From Pseudoips prasinana (lineage: Eukaryota; Arthropoda; Insecta; Lepidoptera; Nolidae): a stretch of 64,000 bases of DNA. Shown piece by piece: positions 10,368-22,758 of this stretch (the first letter of the stretch is position 1; each line of letters opens with the position of its first letter). The position numbers and the translations under genes were made by a program. Below the pieces are notes generated by a model. The model saw nothing but the letters and a program-made list of their open reading frames with translations. It did no database searches and was not told the DNA's origin. The DNA is taken from NCBI GenBank assembly GCA_951640165.1, contig OX621236.1, positions 30,372,948 through 30,436,947 of the forward strand, given 5' to 3'.

Positions 10368-11806
10368 CGAAGTACTATAATTTGTATGTGCTACCTATTG
10401 ATAGTTTTGAAGTCGGTGCCAAGTCCTAAGCAAAATGAAAGTTAATATTACAAACAGCATACTTTATGATGACATTCCTACACTAAATTAACTTACGTAA
10501 ATAAACTTAAAAGGCAATGTAAATTAATGTGAAACAGATGAAACTGTATCATATAAATATATATAATATTAATAGGTGAATGAGTATTAAATCTATATTA
10601 CGCGTATATATGAATATATTAGTGGCTCTAAAAAACAAACAGATAAATTATTAATTAGGAGACAACGCTATTTCAACGAATAATTTCACATCATCAATGT
10701 GAATTCCCTTTACATTAAAAAAAAATATCCGGATTTTTCAATGGAAATCAGGCCTTTTCTCCGTCACCACGCTCTCCTTCTGCGAGGCAGTCTTGCTCCA
10801 GAAAGAGGCCACCGAATGGGATCGGGAGCGAGCCGATCCAGCTCCCAGACGGAGGAGGCATCAGGCCGGCAAGCCGGCAGCAGCCTGTAGCCCAACTCCC
10901 CTCAGGGCTGCGGTGGCAGTAAGAGAAGCGTCCTCTACTGCCGCCACGTGAAAGCAGCACCGGGAAGACGGTGATTTGTTTGTGGCGCAATCGCTGTGCC
11001 AGACTGGCAGGAGTCTGCAATAGGGGAGGGCCATCCAGAGTCCACCCAGGGAATGTGTCTCGAACATCTGGGACATAGCGCAAAAGGGGGATACCGGAGC
11101 AGCATACCTGCGTTCCCGGGGCTCCCCTATCAGGCGGCAAGAGAAGACAACGGAAGATTAGGTTTATTCGGTGCGAGTCAGACATACCCACCCGCAGACA
11201 CTTTTTGCGGGTGGCATGCATAGGCTTTCCCCCTGTCTTAACAAAAGAAAAAACGAAAGAAATAAAAAAGGCCTTTTCTTAGCACTTTTTCATGTGGTAA
11301 CCCCGAAGCGGGCGCGTATTTTGAACTATGATTACGCGCCTCGCGAATAATATTTTTTATGCAGCGCTCTCGCCGAACACGGGGTCATGTGATCTGTGAG
11401 CTGCAGGGGTACAGCACACGGATCACGGATTGTGATACAATCCGTCTAATTGATATGGCCAAAGCAAAACAAGAGTGTAATTTAGTACAAGTACAGAAAC
11501 ACAATTACTTACGTTTATTCTGTGTTCAAAGTTAAGTGAATCGTGATGAATTATCCATTCGTCTCTCAAGTGTGAATTTGGCCGCCGTCTCTGAACTTGC
11601 CGCCCGGGGCATGGGTCCCGGCTTGCCCCTCCTCAGATCCGGGGCTGACAACGCATCAAAATTTTACAATTTTCGGGACGACCGTGTAGAAACACGAAGC
11701 TATCCCGCTGAAAGTAACGCGCGGCGAGTGTGGTAGATAGTTATTTGGCTTGGCACCGAGTTCAAACCTATCAACACATACAAATTATAGTACTTCATAG
11801 GAGGAG
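10368..11806. mobile_element. GC-rich island flanked by inverted repeats, probable transposon remnant
   Basis: Bases 10,368-10,430 and the reverse complement of 11,745-11,806 share GAAGTACTATAATTTGTATG and TCGGTGCCAAG. Between them the base composition jumps to high GC from about 10,750. Several open frames there (for example 10,748-11,221 reversed) match nothing I know, and their low-complexity make-up suggests they are by-products of GC content. A retroelement UTR or a captured fragment is possible. Confidence 0.5.
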
Positions 11807-12057
11807 TATTTATATTGTATGTTATCGTTGTCATACATTAATAATAAATAAATAAATAATATACACTTTGTTTTTCGCTTAGGTTATCATTTCTATTTGT
11901 GAGTGTTGGTTCACCTGCTATTGGCAACTGTAGGTATAAGACCATAACTTGGTACCAATCGATTTTTGTATGTTATTTACAGAAGCTGTTGGTGCACCTT
12001 TAAATAAATAAATAAAACACTAAGTACATAATTATTATATGTTTACCTCTGATTGTT

Positions 12058-12312
12058 ATTGAAGTTATACTTCTTTTGGCGCGATGGAGAAAAATGATGC
12101 GAGTGAATTTTTACGATGCGCGCGCACACCGACACCAAAAAATTTAACAGCATGATGTTAGTTCTAGGTGGTATGACAGTGAATTTTATCCTAAAAATAA
12201 CAGCATGAAGTTAGTTCTAGGTGGTATGAAAATTGATAACAATGTTCAAGTTGTATGTTAAGAAGTATAACTTCTAACGCGTGTACATAAGTACACACAA
12301 GTTTTTTATTTT
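12058..12312 (+). repeat. MITE-like repeat with GAAGTTATACTTC ends
   Basis: It begins TTGAAGTTATACTTCTTTTG, contains GATGCGCGCGCACACC and GTTCTAGGTGGTATGA twice, and closes with AAGAAGTATAACTTCTAACG. Two adjoining reverse copies lie at 21,075-21,558. Confidence 0.75.
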
Positions 12313-12399
12313 TATAATAAGTACTAAATAGTACGTTTTTTTTACTATTAAGTTTTGATCCCATAAACATCGCAGTTTACGAATACACGCTTTGAGCTT

Positions 12400-12640
12400 T
12401 TGGTTAGACTCTAGGGACAATGTCACACAGATTATCCTAGCCCCAAATTAAGCGAGCTAGTACTATGGGCACCAGGAGACGATATACATAGGTACTTATA
12501 TAGATAGATAAATACTTAAATACATAGAAAACATCCATGACTCAGAAACAAATATTCTTGCTCATTACACAAATATTTGCACTTACCGGGATTACAACCC
12601 AGGACCACCAGCTTCGTAGGCAGGAGCACTACCAACTAGG
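12400..12640 (-). repeat. tRNA-derived SINE
   Basis: Reverse copy of the SINE at 32,113. The B box reads TGGGTTGTAATCCC on the - strand and the A-box side reads GTAGCCTAGTTGGTAGTGCT. The body contains AAATATTTGTGTAATGAGC. Confidence 0.8.
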
Positions 12641-12825
12641 CTACGGTGACCGACAAATCATCGTAGCATGTTCAGTTTTCGCGATAGCAACGGGCTTTAT
12701 AATGCCCAATGCCCTTTGTTGAAGTTTTATTTGCGGGTTCATATCCAATAATACCTGTGTTACATTGTTGATTAGGTATTTAAAGTTATTCCTAGTGGTA
12801 TTTTGTAAAGGGACATGGTGTCTGT

Positions 12826-13196
12826 CTGGCTTAACCGGCGAACAGACAGATAGACATGACGAATCTATTAGGGTTCCGTTATGCCATTTGTCTACGGAAC
12901 CTTAAAAATGATATTAGAAACCTCAATATAATTTTTGAGGACCTATTCATAGATATCCCACATGTATGGGTTTGAGATTCAGTTCTAAGTATGGGGAACC
13001 CCCAAAATTTATTGTTTTTATTTCTATTTATGTGTGAAAATCTTAGTGTGGTTCATAGAATACATCTACTTACCAAGTTTCAACAGTATAGTTCTAATAG
13101 TTTCGGAAAAGTGGCTGTGACATACGGAAGGACAGACAGACATGATGACGAATCCATAGGGGTTCCGTTTTTTGCCATTTGGCTACGGAACCCTAA
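12826..13196 (-). repeat. 'TAGGGTTCCGT' MITE-like repeat, reverse copy
   Basis: Reverse-strand counterpart of 9168-9500, with ACGGAACCCTAAAAA at its end. It runs straight into a pair of hairpins (13,193-13,345). Confidence 0.75.
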
Positions 13197-13345
13197 AAAA
13201 ACTCACAATAGGAAGATATTAATCTTCCTATTGTGAGTTTTTTAGGTCTGTATATGGTCTGTGTGTCTGTGTACGGAACCCTAAAAAACTCACAATATGA
13301 AGATATTAATCTTCCTATTGTGAGTTTTTTAGGGTTCCGTAGCCA
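13193..13345. repeat. two adjacent long hairpins sharing one core
   Basis: The core CTCACAATAGGAAGAT / ATCTTCCTATTGTGAG occurs twice, at 13,193-13,246 and 13,273-13,340. The second arm pair extends through ACGGAACCCTAAAAA and has one mismatch over about 32 bp. Confidence 0.85.
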
Positions 13346-13586
13346 AATGGCAAAAAACGGAACCCTTATGGATTCGTCATCATGTCTGTATAGCATGACA
13401 TTCTTTTGTAATTATCCGAATTTTATGAAAACTTAAGCTAGAAGACTGAACACCTGTACCACGGCATTACATGGGACAGTTTGCAAACGATCCCATGTAA
13501 CGAATAAAAGAATGATGAAAATATACCTAAGTACTGTATTTTCTTTTAAGATTGCTAATCATTTTTATTTAACATAAAATGTAATA

Positions 13587-13592
13587 TTTATT
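13587..13592 (-). terminator. poly(A) signal of argininosuccinate synthase
   Basis: AATAAA on the - strand, 27 bases after the stop codon at 13,619. Confidence 0.6.
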
Positions 13593-13618
13593 GTTTATAA
13601 AACCTGTAGGTATTCGTA

Positions 13619-16600
13619 TTACAATTTTGCTTGGTCTTGGAATCTAGCATATTCTTTTAAGCGCAGTGCGTTTATATTGATAAAACCAGTACTGTCTACC
13701 GGTGAAAATCCACCAGCCACGTCCATGGATACTAGATCTTTGTTATACAAACTCGAGGAGCTCTGCCTGGCCAGCACCGTAACTGTAACAATTATTACCT
13801 CTTAATATTGATATATCCATAAAAATGGAAATAAAAATCATATCCAAAATAATAACACATACCGTTTCCTTTAAATATTTCAACTGTAACCATACCAGTA
13901 ACAGTTTCTTGGGATAGTTCTAAGCAAGCTCTTGTGTAAGTCGCTTCAGGTGAGAACCAAAAACCGTTGTATACGTAATCTGCCATTTTTTCTTGAAGGT
14001 ACTTTTTTACTCTGAAAAAAAAAGCAATGAGGTGGCGCATAAAGTATAGCTATTGTTACTACAGATACGTAATAAGTTTAATTCAGACCTTAAAACTTCT
14101 TTATCAAGGGCATAGGCTTCTAAATCAACGTGCGCAACATGAAGGATTGTGCCTCCTGGCGTCTCATAAAGACCGCGCGACTGAAACAAAGCAATAGGTT
14201 ATTTAAACCTCTACGTATGCTCGCGGCTACTTTTCCCTTACGGATACGTCCAAGATAAGAAGTACATATTTGGTGCGACGTTGCATCCTGGCCTCAACAC
14301 GGATTTGAGAGGTTTGGTCCTTCTGATTACAGAAACGAATAGAGGAATTTACAATTATACAATGTGATAATGTAAATGGAACTATGAAAGTAAAAATCTT
14401 TTTAAAACAGTTCGGGTATTTGAGAAATACATATACCTAATGGCTAAGCAGGATCTATTTTTTAACAGCTTGAAGCATTATCAATTAATGCAGTAAAAGA
14501 TTCATTTTTCTCTCATAAACAATATCTGTGTAATACTTATCTATCTAGTATCTCTATCTAAGACCAACATTCTATATATCGGATTATAAGGAGCTGCTTC
14601 TGTTGCTGGCAGAACATACCTTTAATCCCAGAAATCGGTTCTCCACAATGTCGATACGGCCTACTCCATGCTGCCCGCCCAATTTGTTCAATGTCTCCAC
14701 TATGGCTACTGGATTCGTTAGGAGCAAAGCCTTCTCATGCCCACTAGGAATCCGGACAGAGACGGGCAATCCTGTAAATGAATTTGGGGAGTAGGTAACG
14801 CTCTAAACTGTCACGCAATCCACTACTCACAGAGCACAGTTAAGGGACGTGCCGGTGTAAATCGGAACATCCCTATCTAATGTTAATTTATATGTCAACT
14901 GCAATAGGGTAGCTGAAGTCCACGATTTGTTTGCTTGCTTGTTGAATATGCTATTGTACAGATCAAAATATGTATATACTTGGTATTTTTCGTAACATTA
15001 GGTCTTTCTATGTGTAATTCACGTATAATATGGAAAAAGAAAACTTGTTATGATGAATGAATAAGCTTATCCTGTAAAGGTTTGCGATAGAACTAAAAAT
15101 TAACGATTAATACAGGTACTATGAAACATTAATGCCTATGCATTGCATATTTATGCGTAATATATTCAAGCGTAAATAGCTTAGAAGAATTTATTGTATC
15201 GCCGGAACATGATCATCTACTAGGATAAATTAATTTCTTACCTTTTTCAAAGTTAATGTCAATCACACTCGTATAGTCTTCAGCTTGCTTCAAGTCTCTA
15301 GTCATTTTATATATTCCTTTGGGGGGAATAGCGCAGGGATCTTCCAAGACGCCTGATTCGTAACTGTAATTAATTATTTCAAATAAGAATTAAAATATAA
15401 AATTTAATTAGTAAATGGTAAGCAACCAAAATTTGTACGTTGAGTATAGAAATATATTGAATTATCCAAATGAAATAAAACGACATTCTCCATTATTTTA
15501 CATATTATTATGAAGCATACGTGCAGCTTTTGGGAAGCATCATCATCGCATAGTCCACATTTCAGTCCGTTTGGGTTATACTTTACGTAGGTACTACTCA
15601 AAGATAGGCTTCAAAGGGTTAACACCACTCTTTTCTTGTGTCTCACATATTGAAGCTCATATTTTTCTATCTGTGGCATTAAAACTCTTAAACAGATTAA
15701 CCATTTCCAAGATTTACAAGTTCCAAGTTTCAATGAGATAGTTCTTAGCTATGTTTTATTAAAATCTATCCAGTATGACAAAAGTTATGCAGCTTGATTG
15801 TTTCTTCTGTTTGGTGCCATAACGCGCCGCCGTCATAATGTGATTATTGTTACATACTACCTAGTAAATTTTTCATACTATGTAGATTTTAATTAAACAT
15901 ATTTAATTAATTAATGTCCTCCGGACCGAATTTCGGCCACGGCGGCCAGTCTCAATGGGGACTAGCCAATTGCACAGGTCATATTATAGTGCACAAGTGT
16001 GTGCGCAAACACAGGGACACTTACTATCACTCTCATGATCCGATGGGACGACTAGCGACACCACCGAAAAGAGGTCAGGACCGACGGCTTTACGTGCTCT
16101 CGGCACGGCACGGGGGTGTAATACCGCCAATTCCAGACTTCGGGCTGATACTGAGAAATTTCTTTTTACGGAAAAATCCCAAAATGACTTTTAGGCCCGA
16201 CCCGGGATTTGAACCCAGAACCTCATTATCTGCGGTTGAACATGCTACCGCTAGACTAACGATTAAACATATACTGTGAGGCTGACGGCATTGTATATCG
16301 CTACCCAATCTCATCTCGTGGAGGGCGTAATAGGGCGTAATATTTTGGGGAGGCCTTTGAGGCATAATGATGATGTTGATGAGTACCTGATATGCATGAT
16401 GTTTTCATCTGTAGACCATGGCTCTTTTGGGGTAGCTGATACGGGAATATTTTCTTTTTTAGCGAACTCAATAAGGTCACTACGTCCTTGGAACCTTTGG
16501 AAGAACTCGGGAATACGCCAGGGTGCAATTATCTATTCAGAAATAAATATTAATCAACCAGTATGATAAACTATGACCACTAAGTTTACGAACCTTGTTT

Positions 16601-19600
16601 TCATATAACGACATGATAAATAATATTATTATCTGTAATTCTATGTACGCACCCACCTACCACAATCATCTGATACTTCATTGGAATAAAATATTATGTC
16701 GACGGTCTAGAAGACAAACTTGTTGACTATTTGAGCTTAATTGCTTGAATAAATCTAAAATCTGCGTGATCTGTGTGACTATTTGACATTTGCTCAAATG
16801 TCATAGGGAATCACTAGTCTGTACTCTGTATTTACCTATCGTTTGTTTTCTAGGCTATGTTCGTTGATGTCAAAAAAGGTCGAAAGAGAAGTTTTACAGA
16901 TTGTATTGGCATTTTTTGATATAAATTATGATTATTTAAGTGTGTGAAAAATATTGTATGATTAGATTAGCTCTATTTATTAATTTCATTTCCAAAGCCA
17001 TTTAATTCACAACTTCTGCATGATAATCATAATTTGGAATTAGATATATATCACAGTAGTCTGAAATGTATGACGCACAAGTCGTATTATTCCTATTAGA
17101 AGCAATTTTTGAGTTAATGTAAGTATTGAAAACACAAGTTACCTTTCCTTCAGGCCACAAAGAGTATACACTAAGCTCAAACCGGACTTGATCGTTGCCT
17201 TTGCCAGTTGCTCCGTGGGAAATAAACCTACAGACAAAAAAATATAGTTATACTAAATTGCGACCAAATGAAAATGTGAAGAATTTAGAGATGTGATTCA
17301 TTTCCTAGACGTTCTTAAGCTCACAATTAAGAAGCCGATTAAACAGACAACTAAAGTTTAAAGATTCAGATGAAATTTTATCTTTAAATACGGACCTAAA
17401 TCATAATCGTTCACCGATTGATATATTTCACTCAAGTTTGACGAACGCATCACCTGCTCAAATGTGTGTTATGATTTCCAAATAATTGGTAACATTTTTG
17501 GTGATTTGTTTACTTAAAAAGGTATGATTTTACATTGTATTTAATTTAATATTTATTAAAAGGATATAATCTGCCTAAAAGAGGTGAATGAGCGGAATGG
17601 CTGATTCATTCAGTTCATTCCCGTTCATGACATTGAGAATGGTCGCTAGTTCGGCAGTTCTCACGGAGCGCTGGAACCGAAACGTTATTAACAAGTATCG
17701 TGTGTTTTGTGTACCTTCATTTATTATAATGCTGAAGTGAATTAGTTTAGTTTAAGTTGGATAAGTGTTGTAATGGTGCAATCCTGAAGAGTTGAATATA
17801 CGTATATGGTTGCTGATTAACATGTTTTCTTATCATGTGAAATTCCGAAATCCTTTGACTTTCAACAGTTTCAGTAGGATTCCATAGGATATTTTTCGAT
17901 TTAAGTGGGTATGAACAGGAAAGTTTACGTACTTGGCACCTAATTGTTTAGCAGCTTTCACTAGCCCAACTGATATACAAGGCCTTGCTAAGGAAGTTCC
18001 CAGATAGTACCGACTTTCATATATAAGACCCATTTGCACCGCGGGCAGCATGTAGTTCACAACAAACTCGTTGCGCAAATCTTCTATGATCACCTAAAAC
18101 ATAAAATTGCAATAGGGAAAATTCTTGATACTGAAATATCGAGATTCAATTCAGTACGGGGATGCGTGAAGTATTTCACATTTGAAGAACTAAGTATTTA
18201 CCTATTCAAGAGTTTAAACATGGCTTTGTGTTTCATAGATAACATATGACTAAGAATTCTATTACAAACATAATTGCTGAATTATATGAATAATAAACTA
18301 GTCATCATTATATTCGTTCAGGTTCGTAATTTTCATGAGAATAATGAATGTTATGTTTTTTTATGTTTCAATATATAAGGGTGCTAGATTTAGGTAAGTG
18401 TAGTCGGCATTAATCGGCAAACTAGCGATTGTAAACGTAATAAAATATGACTCTAATCTGTGCTCAGCATCAAATTTATGACCTGATTTGTTACTCAAAT
18501 GCCGTTGACTCCACATCGAATGACAAACGAACTGAATACGTAGTAGGTACCTAGGTAACTGCTTCAAGTCGCTTAACTTCAATAAGAAATGCCGATTCGA
18601 TTTTGCTCGTAAATGTGTGTAGACTCTAATTTATGTCTGCTTACCAACAACACATGAATGTTCATACTGAGATTACACTACTTATACTTACATCCTTAGC
18701 GCCTATTCCTAGCGCCTTTGCTTTAGCTTTTTTGAAATCTTCATTCTGTCCAACATCGGCCATATAGCAAACCACATCATATTTCTGTTGAATCAACCTA
18801 TACAAAAGAAACGAATTTTTATATGGTAATAAATTTGTTTTATAATCGAGGTAACTTCTTATAATTGAATACATCAGGCCAGTGCCGTAAATACCGCAAG
18901 AATATTATTATTCGGTTTCGATTCGCTTTGGTCCTGTTAAGTTCCCGTTGCGCCCTTACTGCTCGATTCAAACACATACCTACGTACCTACATGCCAGTA
19001 TCATCAATAACATCTTTAGCAAAAACAGCGCGCTCTATCTAACAATAATCACACTAATATTATGGAGGCGAAAGTTTGTGAGTGTGTGTTTGTTAGAGCG
19101 AGTAGGGTGAACCATAATAAAATACTTTACGGTAATTTAAAACTGTGTTTACTCGGCGACAGCTCAAACACGAATGAATCAGCCATTCTTCTGTTTTTTT
19201 GTTTTTTTAACTTGACGCCTGCAGTTAGCCTCTCGGCTTTTACTGCTTCACCGGACAGTAGGGTTGAGCGTGGGCTCTAACCGCCTAGCAAAATTCACTA
19301 CAAACTAAGTACCCGCGCCAGAGGGCACCCCCTGTGGGGTTCGAACCTCGGCTCTGGGCGGATACTGGCGGGGAGAGGGCGAAAGATCGTGCTTTTTAGG
19401 GATTTTTTGTGCAACTGTCGCTCTACGTTAATACGCGACGCGGGCCTCACTTCCGGTTTAGGTCCGGAGCGGGCATTTCATCGGATCGAATGCAAACTAA
19501 GGGTCATGGAGGACGCTGGTGGTCGCAGCGCGTTCGCGGTCGTACTCTCGACCGGCGAGTACGAAATATCGGTTGGGCAGTGTTGCGAGAGTCTCTAATC

Positions 19601-20667
19601 GATTTGATTGAATCAGCAATACAGGAACAGAACAACAACAGGCGGTCAAAACAATCCGTCCGAGTAGGTAGTGGGGCGAGCGCAGCCGTTGTATCACCAG
19701 TTGTTATGATAGTTCGACTGCAGGTGTTGTTTTTCTCGCCTCACTTTGTAAACAATCTATATATATAAAAATCAATGCCACTTTTCGTTGTAATGTTATA
19801 ACTCAACAATGCCTTTACCGATTTGGCTAATTTTGGTCTTGAATTATTCATGGAAGTCCAGGGAAGGTTTGTACGTAGAGAAAATTTAAAAAAAGTCTTG
19901 AAAAAGTGTAAAATCGACATCTTTTAGCAATTTAAAATATTTTTTGTTTGAACAAATGAACTTAATAATATTTTTTTTATTACTATGCCTTATACGTAGC
20001 GACGCACGTACCGGGCCGCTAGTAGATATATATAATTATGGTGTGACTAACAATTATAATACAATCTTTACAATATAAGTTTAACCAATTAGTTAATTGG
20101 CACGCTATCATGTTTGTTACTTCAAGTCTTAACGGCTGGAGCGATATCTATTAAGAAAATTTGGTATGGAGTTAGCTGTCACCCTGGATTAACACATAGG
20201 CTGTCACACTAATAATCTAAAGGCGAATGTTAGTTAGTGTGTATGTTTGTTACTTCTTCACGTCTAAGCGGCTGGAGCGATTTTAATAAAATTAGGTATG
20301 GAGTTAGCTGACACGCTAGACTAGATTAACACAACATAGGCTATAATTTATAAAGTTTACAGCTAGTAATTTGTAAATATTAACGCGGGTAAAACCGCAG
20401 GGCACAGCTAGTAAATAATAAGGGCGCAGTTATAGAAGCTCGCATAGGACGTAGAGGCTATTTACGGCACTGTATTAGTGGACCTAGGTATAAAGGCGAT
20501 ATGTATGTGCCTACCTTTTTTCATATACACTTTTGTAACTATCTGTCGAATAGAAGTAACTATCTGTTGTATCTTTGTCAAATATAATCAATAGCTATTT
20601 ACCATTTTAGGATGCAGCTAGTGTCCAAACCGCCCGAATAAGCAAGTATTACAAGATCGCCAGCCAT
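13619..20667 (-). CDS. ASS1: argininosuccinate synthase, complete
   Basis: The enzyme joins citrulline and aspartate with ATP to give argininosuccinate, in the cytosol, for arginine synthesis. Ten coding exons on the - strand: 20603-20667 (ATG at 20,667), 18692-18797, 17933-18093, 17143-17227, 16387-16532, 15242-15363, 14620-14771, 14089-14180, 13863-14011 and 13619-13782. They total 1242 nt, so 413 aa (human enzyme 412). The ATP-binding [10 protein letters not shown] is at residues 8-17. [29 protein letters not shown] and [15 protein letters not shown] follow in the family order. All introns are GT-AG; the donor after exon 8 is weak (GTCTGA). Introns contain SINEs, Helitrons and a GC-rich block, none of which break the frame. 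A 3' splice-like CAG just before the 5' UTR may mean an upstream non-coding exon. Confidence 0.97.
15914..16265 (-). repeat. tRNA-derived SINE, about 350 bp
   Basis: On the - strand the head reads GTTAGTCTAGCGGTAGCATG and the B box GGTTCAAATCCCGGG. The body contains GGCCGAAATTCGGTCC at its far end. It lies in an ASS intron. Partial relatives lie at 31,885, 40,472 and 41,905. Confidence 0.8.
16276..16375 (+). repeat. short copy of the 'GGCTGACGGCA' repeat
   Basis: GAGGCTGACGGCATTGTATA, CCCAATCTCATCTCGTGGAG and then TTTTGGGGAGGCCTTTGA match the repeats at 27,904 and 45,560. It ends about 10 bases before exon 5 of ASS. Confidence 0.65.
19049..19095 (+). repeat. 5' end of a family-2 Helitron-like element
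   Basis: TCACACTAATATTATGGAGG then CGAAAGTTTGTGAG matches the start of the 43,668 element. The rest is missing. Confidence 0.6.
19210..19740. other. GC-rich block in ASS intron 1, probable retroelement piece
   Basis: High-GC segment inside an AT-rich intron, with GGGGTTCGAACCTCGG at about 19,336 and overlapping open frames of 65-120 codons. I recognise no protein. It may be a LINE UTR or a truncated retroelement. A Helitron begins directly after it. Confidence 0.4.
19756..20022 (+). mobile_element. non-autonomous Helitron-like element, family 1
   Basis: TC start at 19,756 (TCTATATATATAAAAATC) and end CGGGCCGCTAG, flanked by A and T. It is 267 bp, lies in ASS intron 1 and is antisense to the gene. 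Confidence 0.85.
20100..20411 (+). mobile_element. two family-2 Helitron-like copies, one truncated
   Basis: The piece at 20,100-20,203 contains ACGGCTGGAGCGAT and GGTATGGAGTTAGCTG but lacks a 5' end. A fuller copy follows from TC at 20,204 to CACAGCTAG at 20,411. Both are in ASS intron 1, the last only about 190 bases from exon 1. Confidence 0.75.
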
Positions 20668-20904
20668 CACAGTTAACAGTAATGCGTCGACTGAAATAGA
20701 CAGTAACCAATTGCGAAATGTGATAACCCTAAGGTTACAACAAGAACAATTAAGTATTGATTAATTGTATACCTATAGATAGTTATTATGAACTTGTTTA
20801 CCATACAGTTAAGAGATAAAAGATGTGAATAATTATTATGAATAGTTACTTAGATTACAATATAATTCGAAGTACTTACTTGGGTATTTCTTTTAATGTC
20901 CATT
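20668..20904 (-). promoter_or_regulatory. ASS 5' flank
   Basis: Just upstream of the start codon the - strand reads CTATTTCAGTCGACGC. TCAGTC resembles the arthropod initiator and CAG also resembles a 3' splice site; the sequence alone does not decide. Confidence 0.3.
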
Positions 20905-21060
20905 TATGTGCACGGCTAAGCTGTGGAACCCCCTCCCGAACGACGTGTTTCCAGACAAATATAACTAGGTTTATTCAAGGCTAGAGTGAACCGGCATTCT
21001 GGGTATGCGCGGTCCACCTTAGACCAAATCTTCACTTACCATCAGGTGCGATCGTGGAAA
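20905..21060 (+). mobile_element. 3' end of a LINE
   Basis: Translates in part as KLWNPLPNDVFPD, typical of the C-terminus of lepidopteran Jockey/CR1-like ORF2 proteins, with CTTACCATCAGGTG near the end. Confidence 0.6.
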
Positions 21061-21074
21061 AGCAAACACATCCT

Positions 21075-21558
21075 ACATAAAAAAAAACTTGTGTGTACTT
21101 ATGTACACGCGTTAGAAGTTATACTTCTTAATATTTCATACCACCTAGGACTAACGTCATGCTGTTATTCACTGTCATACCACCTAGAACTAACTTCATG
21201 CTGTAAAATTTTTTGGTGTCGGTGTGCGCGCGCATCGTAAAAATTCACTCTCATCATTTTTCTCCATCGCGCCAAAAGAAGTATAACTTCAAAAAAAAAA
21301 CTTGTATGTACTTATGCACACGCGTTAGAAGTTATACTTCTTAATATACAACTTGAACATAGTTATCAATTTTCATACCACCTAGAACTAACTTCATGCT
21401 GTTATTTTTACGATGCGCGCGCATCGTAAAAATTCACTGTCATACCACCTAGAACTAACTTCATGCTGTTAAATTTTTTGGTGTCGGTGTGCGCGCGCAT
21501 CGTAAAAATTCACTCTCATCATTTTTCTCCATCGCGCCAAAAGAAGTATAACTTCAAA
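21075..21558 (-). repeat. two adjoining MITE-like copies
   Basis: Reverse copies of the 12,058 repeat at about 21,075-21,295 and 21,289-21,558. Each carries TACACGCGTTAGAAGTTATA or its close variant, GGTGTCGGTGTGCGCGCGC and CGCCAAAAGAAGTATAACTT. They share a short A-rich junction. Confidence 0.8.
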
Positions 21559-21916
21559 AACAATCATTCGACTCAAACAGAACACGGCGGATAGACAAGA
21601 CTTAAATATTCCGTTCCAACCATTCATGTTCAAATTTTTTTTTAAAGAAATCATTCTCACTAAGTATATGAGGCCCTGAGTTTTGCGGAAACCAATGAAA
21701 ATTGGCGATTCGCGTAGTAGTCGGAACTAGGCATTAGTGCCCAAAACATATTCCATTCGAAATGCCATTGCACGCCAAAACATAAACATTTACAGTTTTA
21801 AACATGAAATTGTATGCACACACCCTCACCGCTTCCTGTCTTTGGGCTAGGAAGAGCTTTTTAAAAGAATATCTTATAGTTACAAGAAACCGACGGAAGT
21901 CAGTAATAAAACACAA

Positions 21917-21922
21917 ATTTAT
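21917..21922 (-). terminator. candidate distal poly(A) signal of Rop
   Basis: AATAAA on the - strand at the far end of the unique AT-rich sequence that follows the Rop stop. It is one of several possible signals. Confidence 0.3.
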
Positions 21923-22758
21923 TTATGATTAAATAATTTAATGAAATTTTAACAATCAAATACTGATATTATTTTATTATGTTTAGACTGCTATTAATAC
22001 GAATATTACCCACTTCATTGCACGACCCGCCAATAACACACGACGCATGTCAATTTATTGATGAACTTTATTAATTCTTATGTACCCAGTGTGTCGTAGA
22101 TTAAATTTTCATTGTTTTTTATAGTTTTATTAGAATCATTTCACAATTATGATATTAATATGCCCCTTATTATTAACAATCTAGACATTACTACAAGTTA
22201 TCTTATATTAATTTAATGCGAATTATCAATATCGTCAACGTACTTGATGTAATTTCCAGAAAACGTTGTAGAATTACACTAAATCAAGAATTACATGGTA
22301 AGATATTTGACTCGAACTACATACAAGATAGTTTGGAATGTAAACACAACGGCAAATATTATATAGTAATATGTATTCGAATATAGAGAATATATGACAT
22401 GAACAAATGTATTGTTTTGTGACTACCCATGTGTGAACGTCGCGATGATCGTGTGAAGTGACAAACCTGATACAAAAGTAATGTTAGATTCTAGCATTTG
22501 GCGTTAAATGAACAGCACATAAAGCCCGGAAGCGATGTATATACCGCTGAATATTTAATCGTGCACCAGTAAATCTATAAAAAACTAGCACAATTTAACA
22601 GAATTACAAAACGGGATGTACAAAACTAACTGCAAACATAATTGACGAAATATCTAATTGCTTACCAGATTTTCCATTTTGCAACAAATATAGAAATGTA
22701 CAAAAATAATACGCACTAATTTGTACATCAACAGAATGCAAAAGGGGGACCGTCACGG

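Noticed and set aside
10748..11221. 157-codon open frame on the - strand
   Set aside because: It lies in the GC-rich island, has overlapping frames on the other strand and no recognisable domain. Frames open by composition.
16090..16365. 91-codon open frame on the - strand
   Set aside because: It spans two dispersed repeats.
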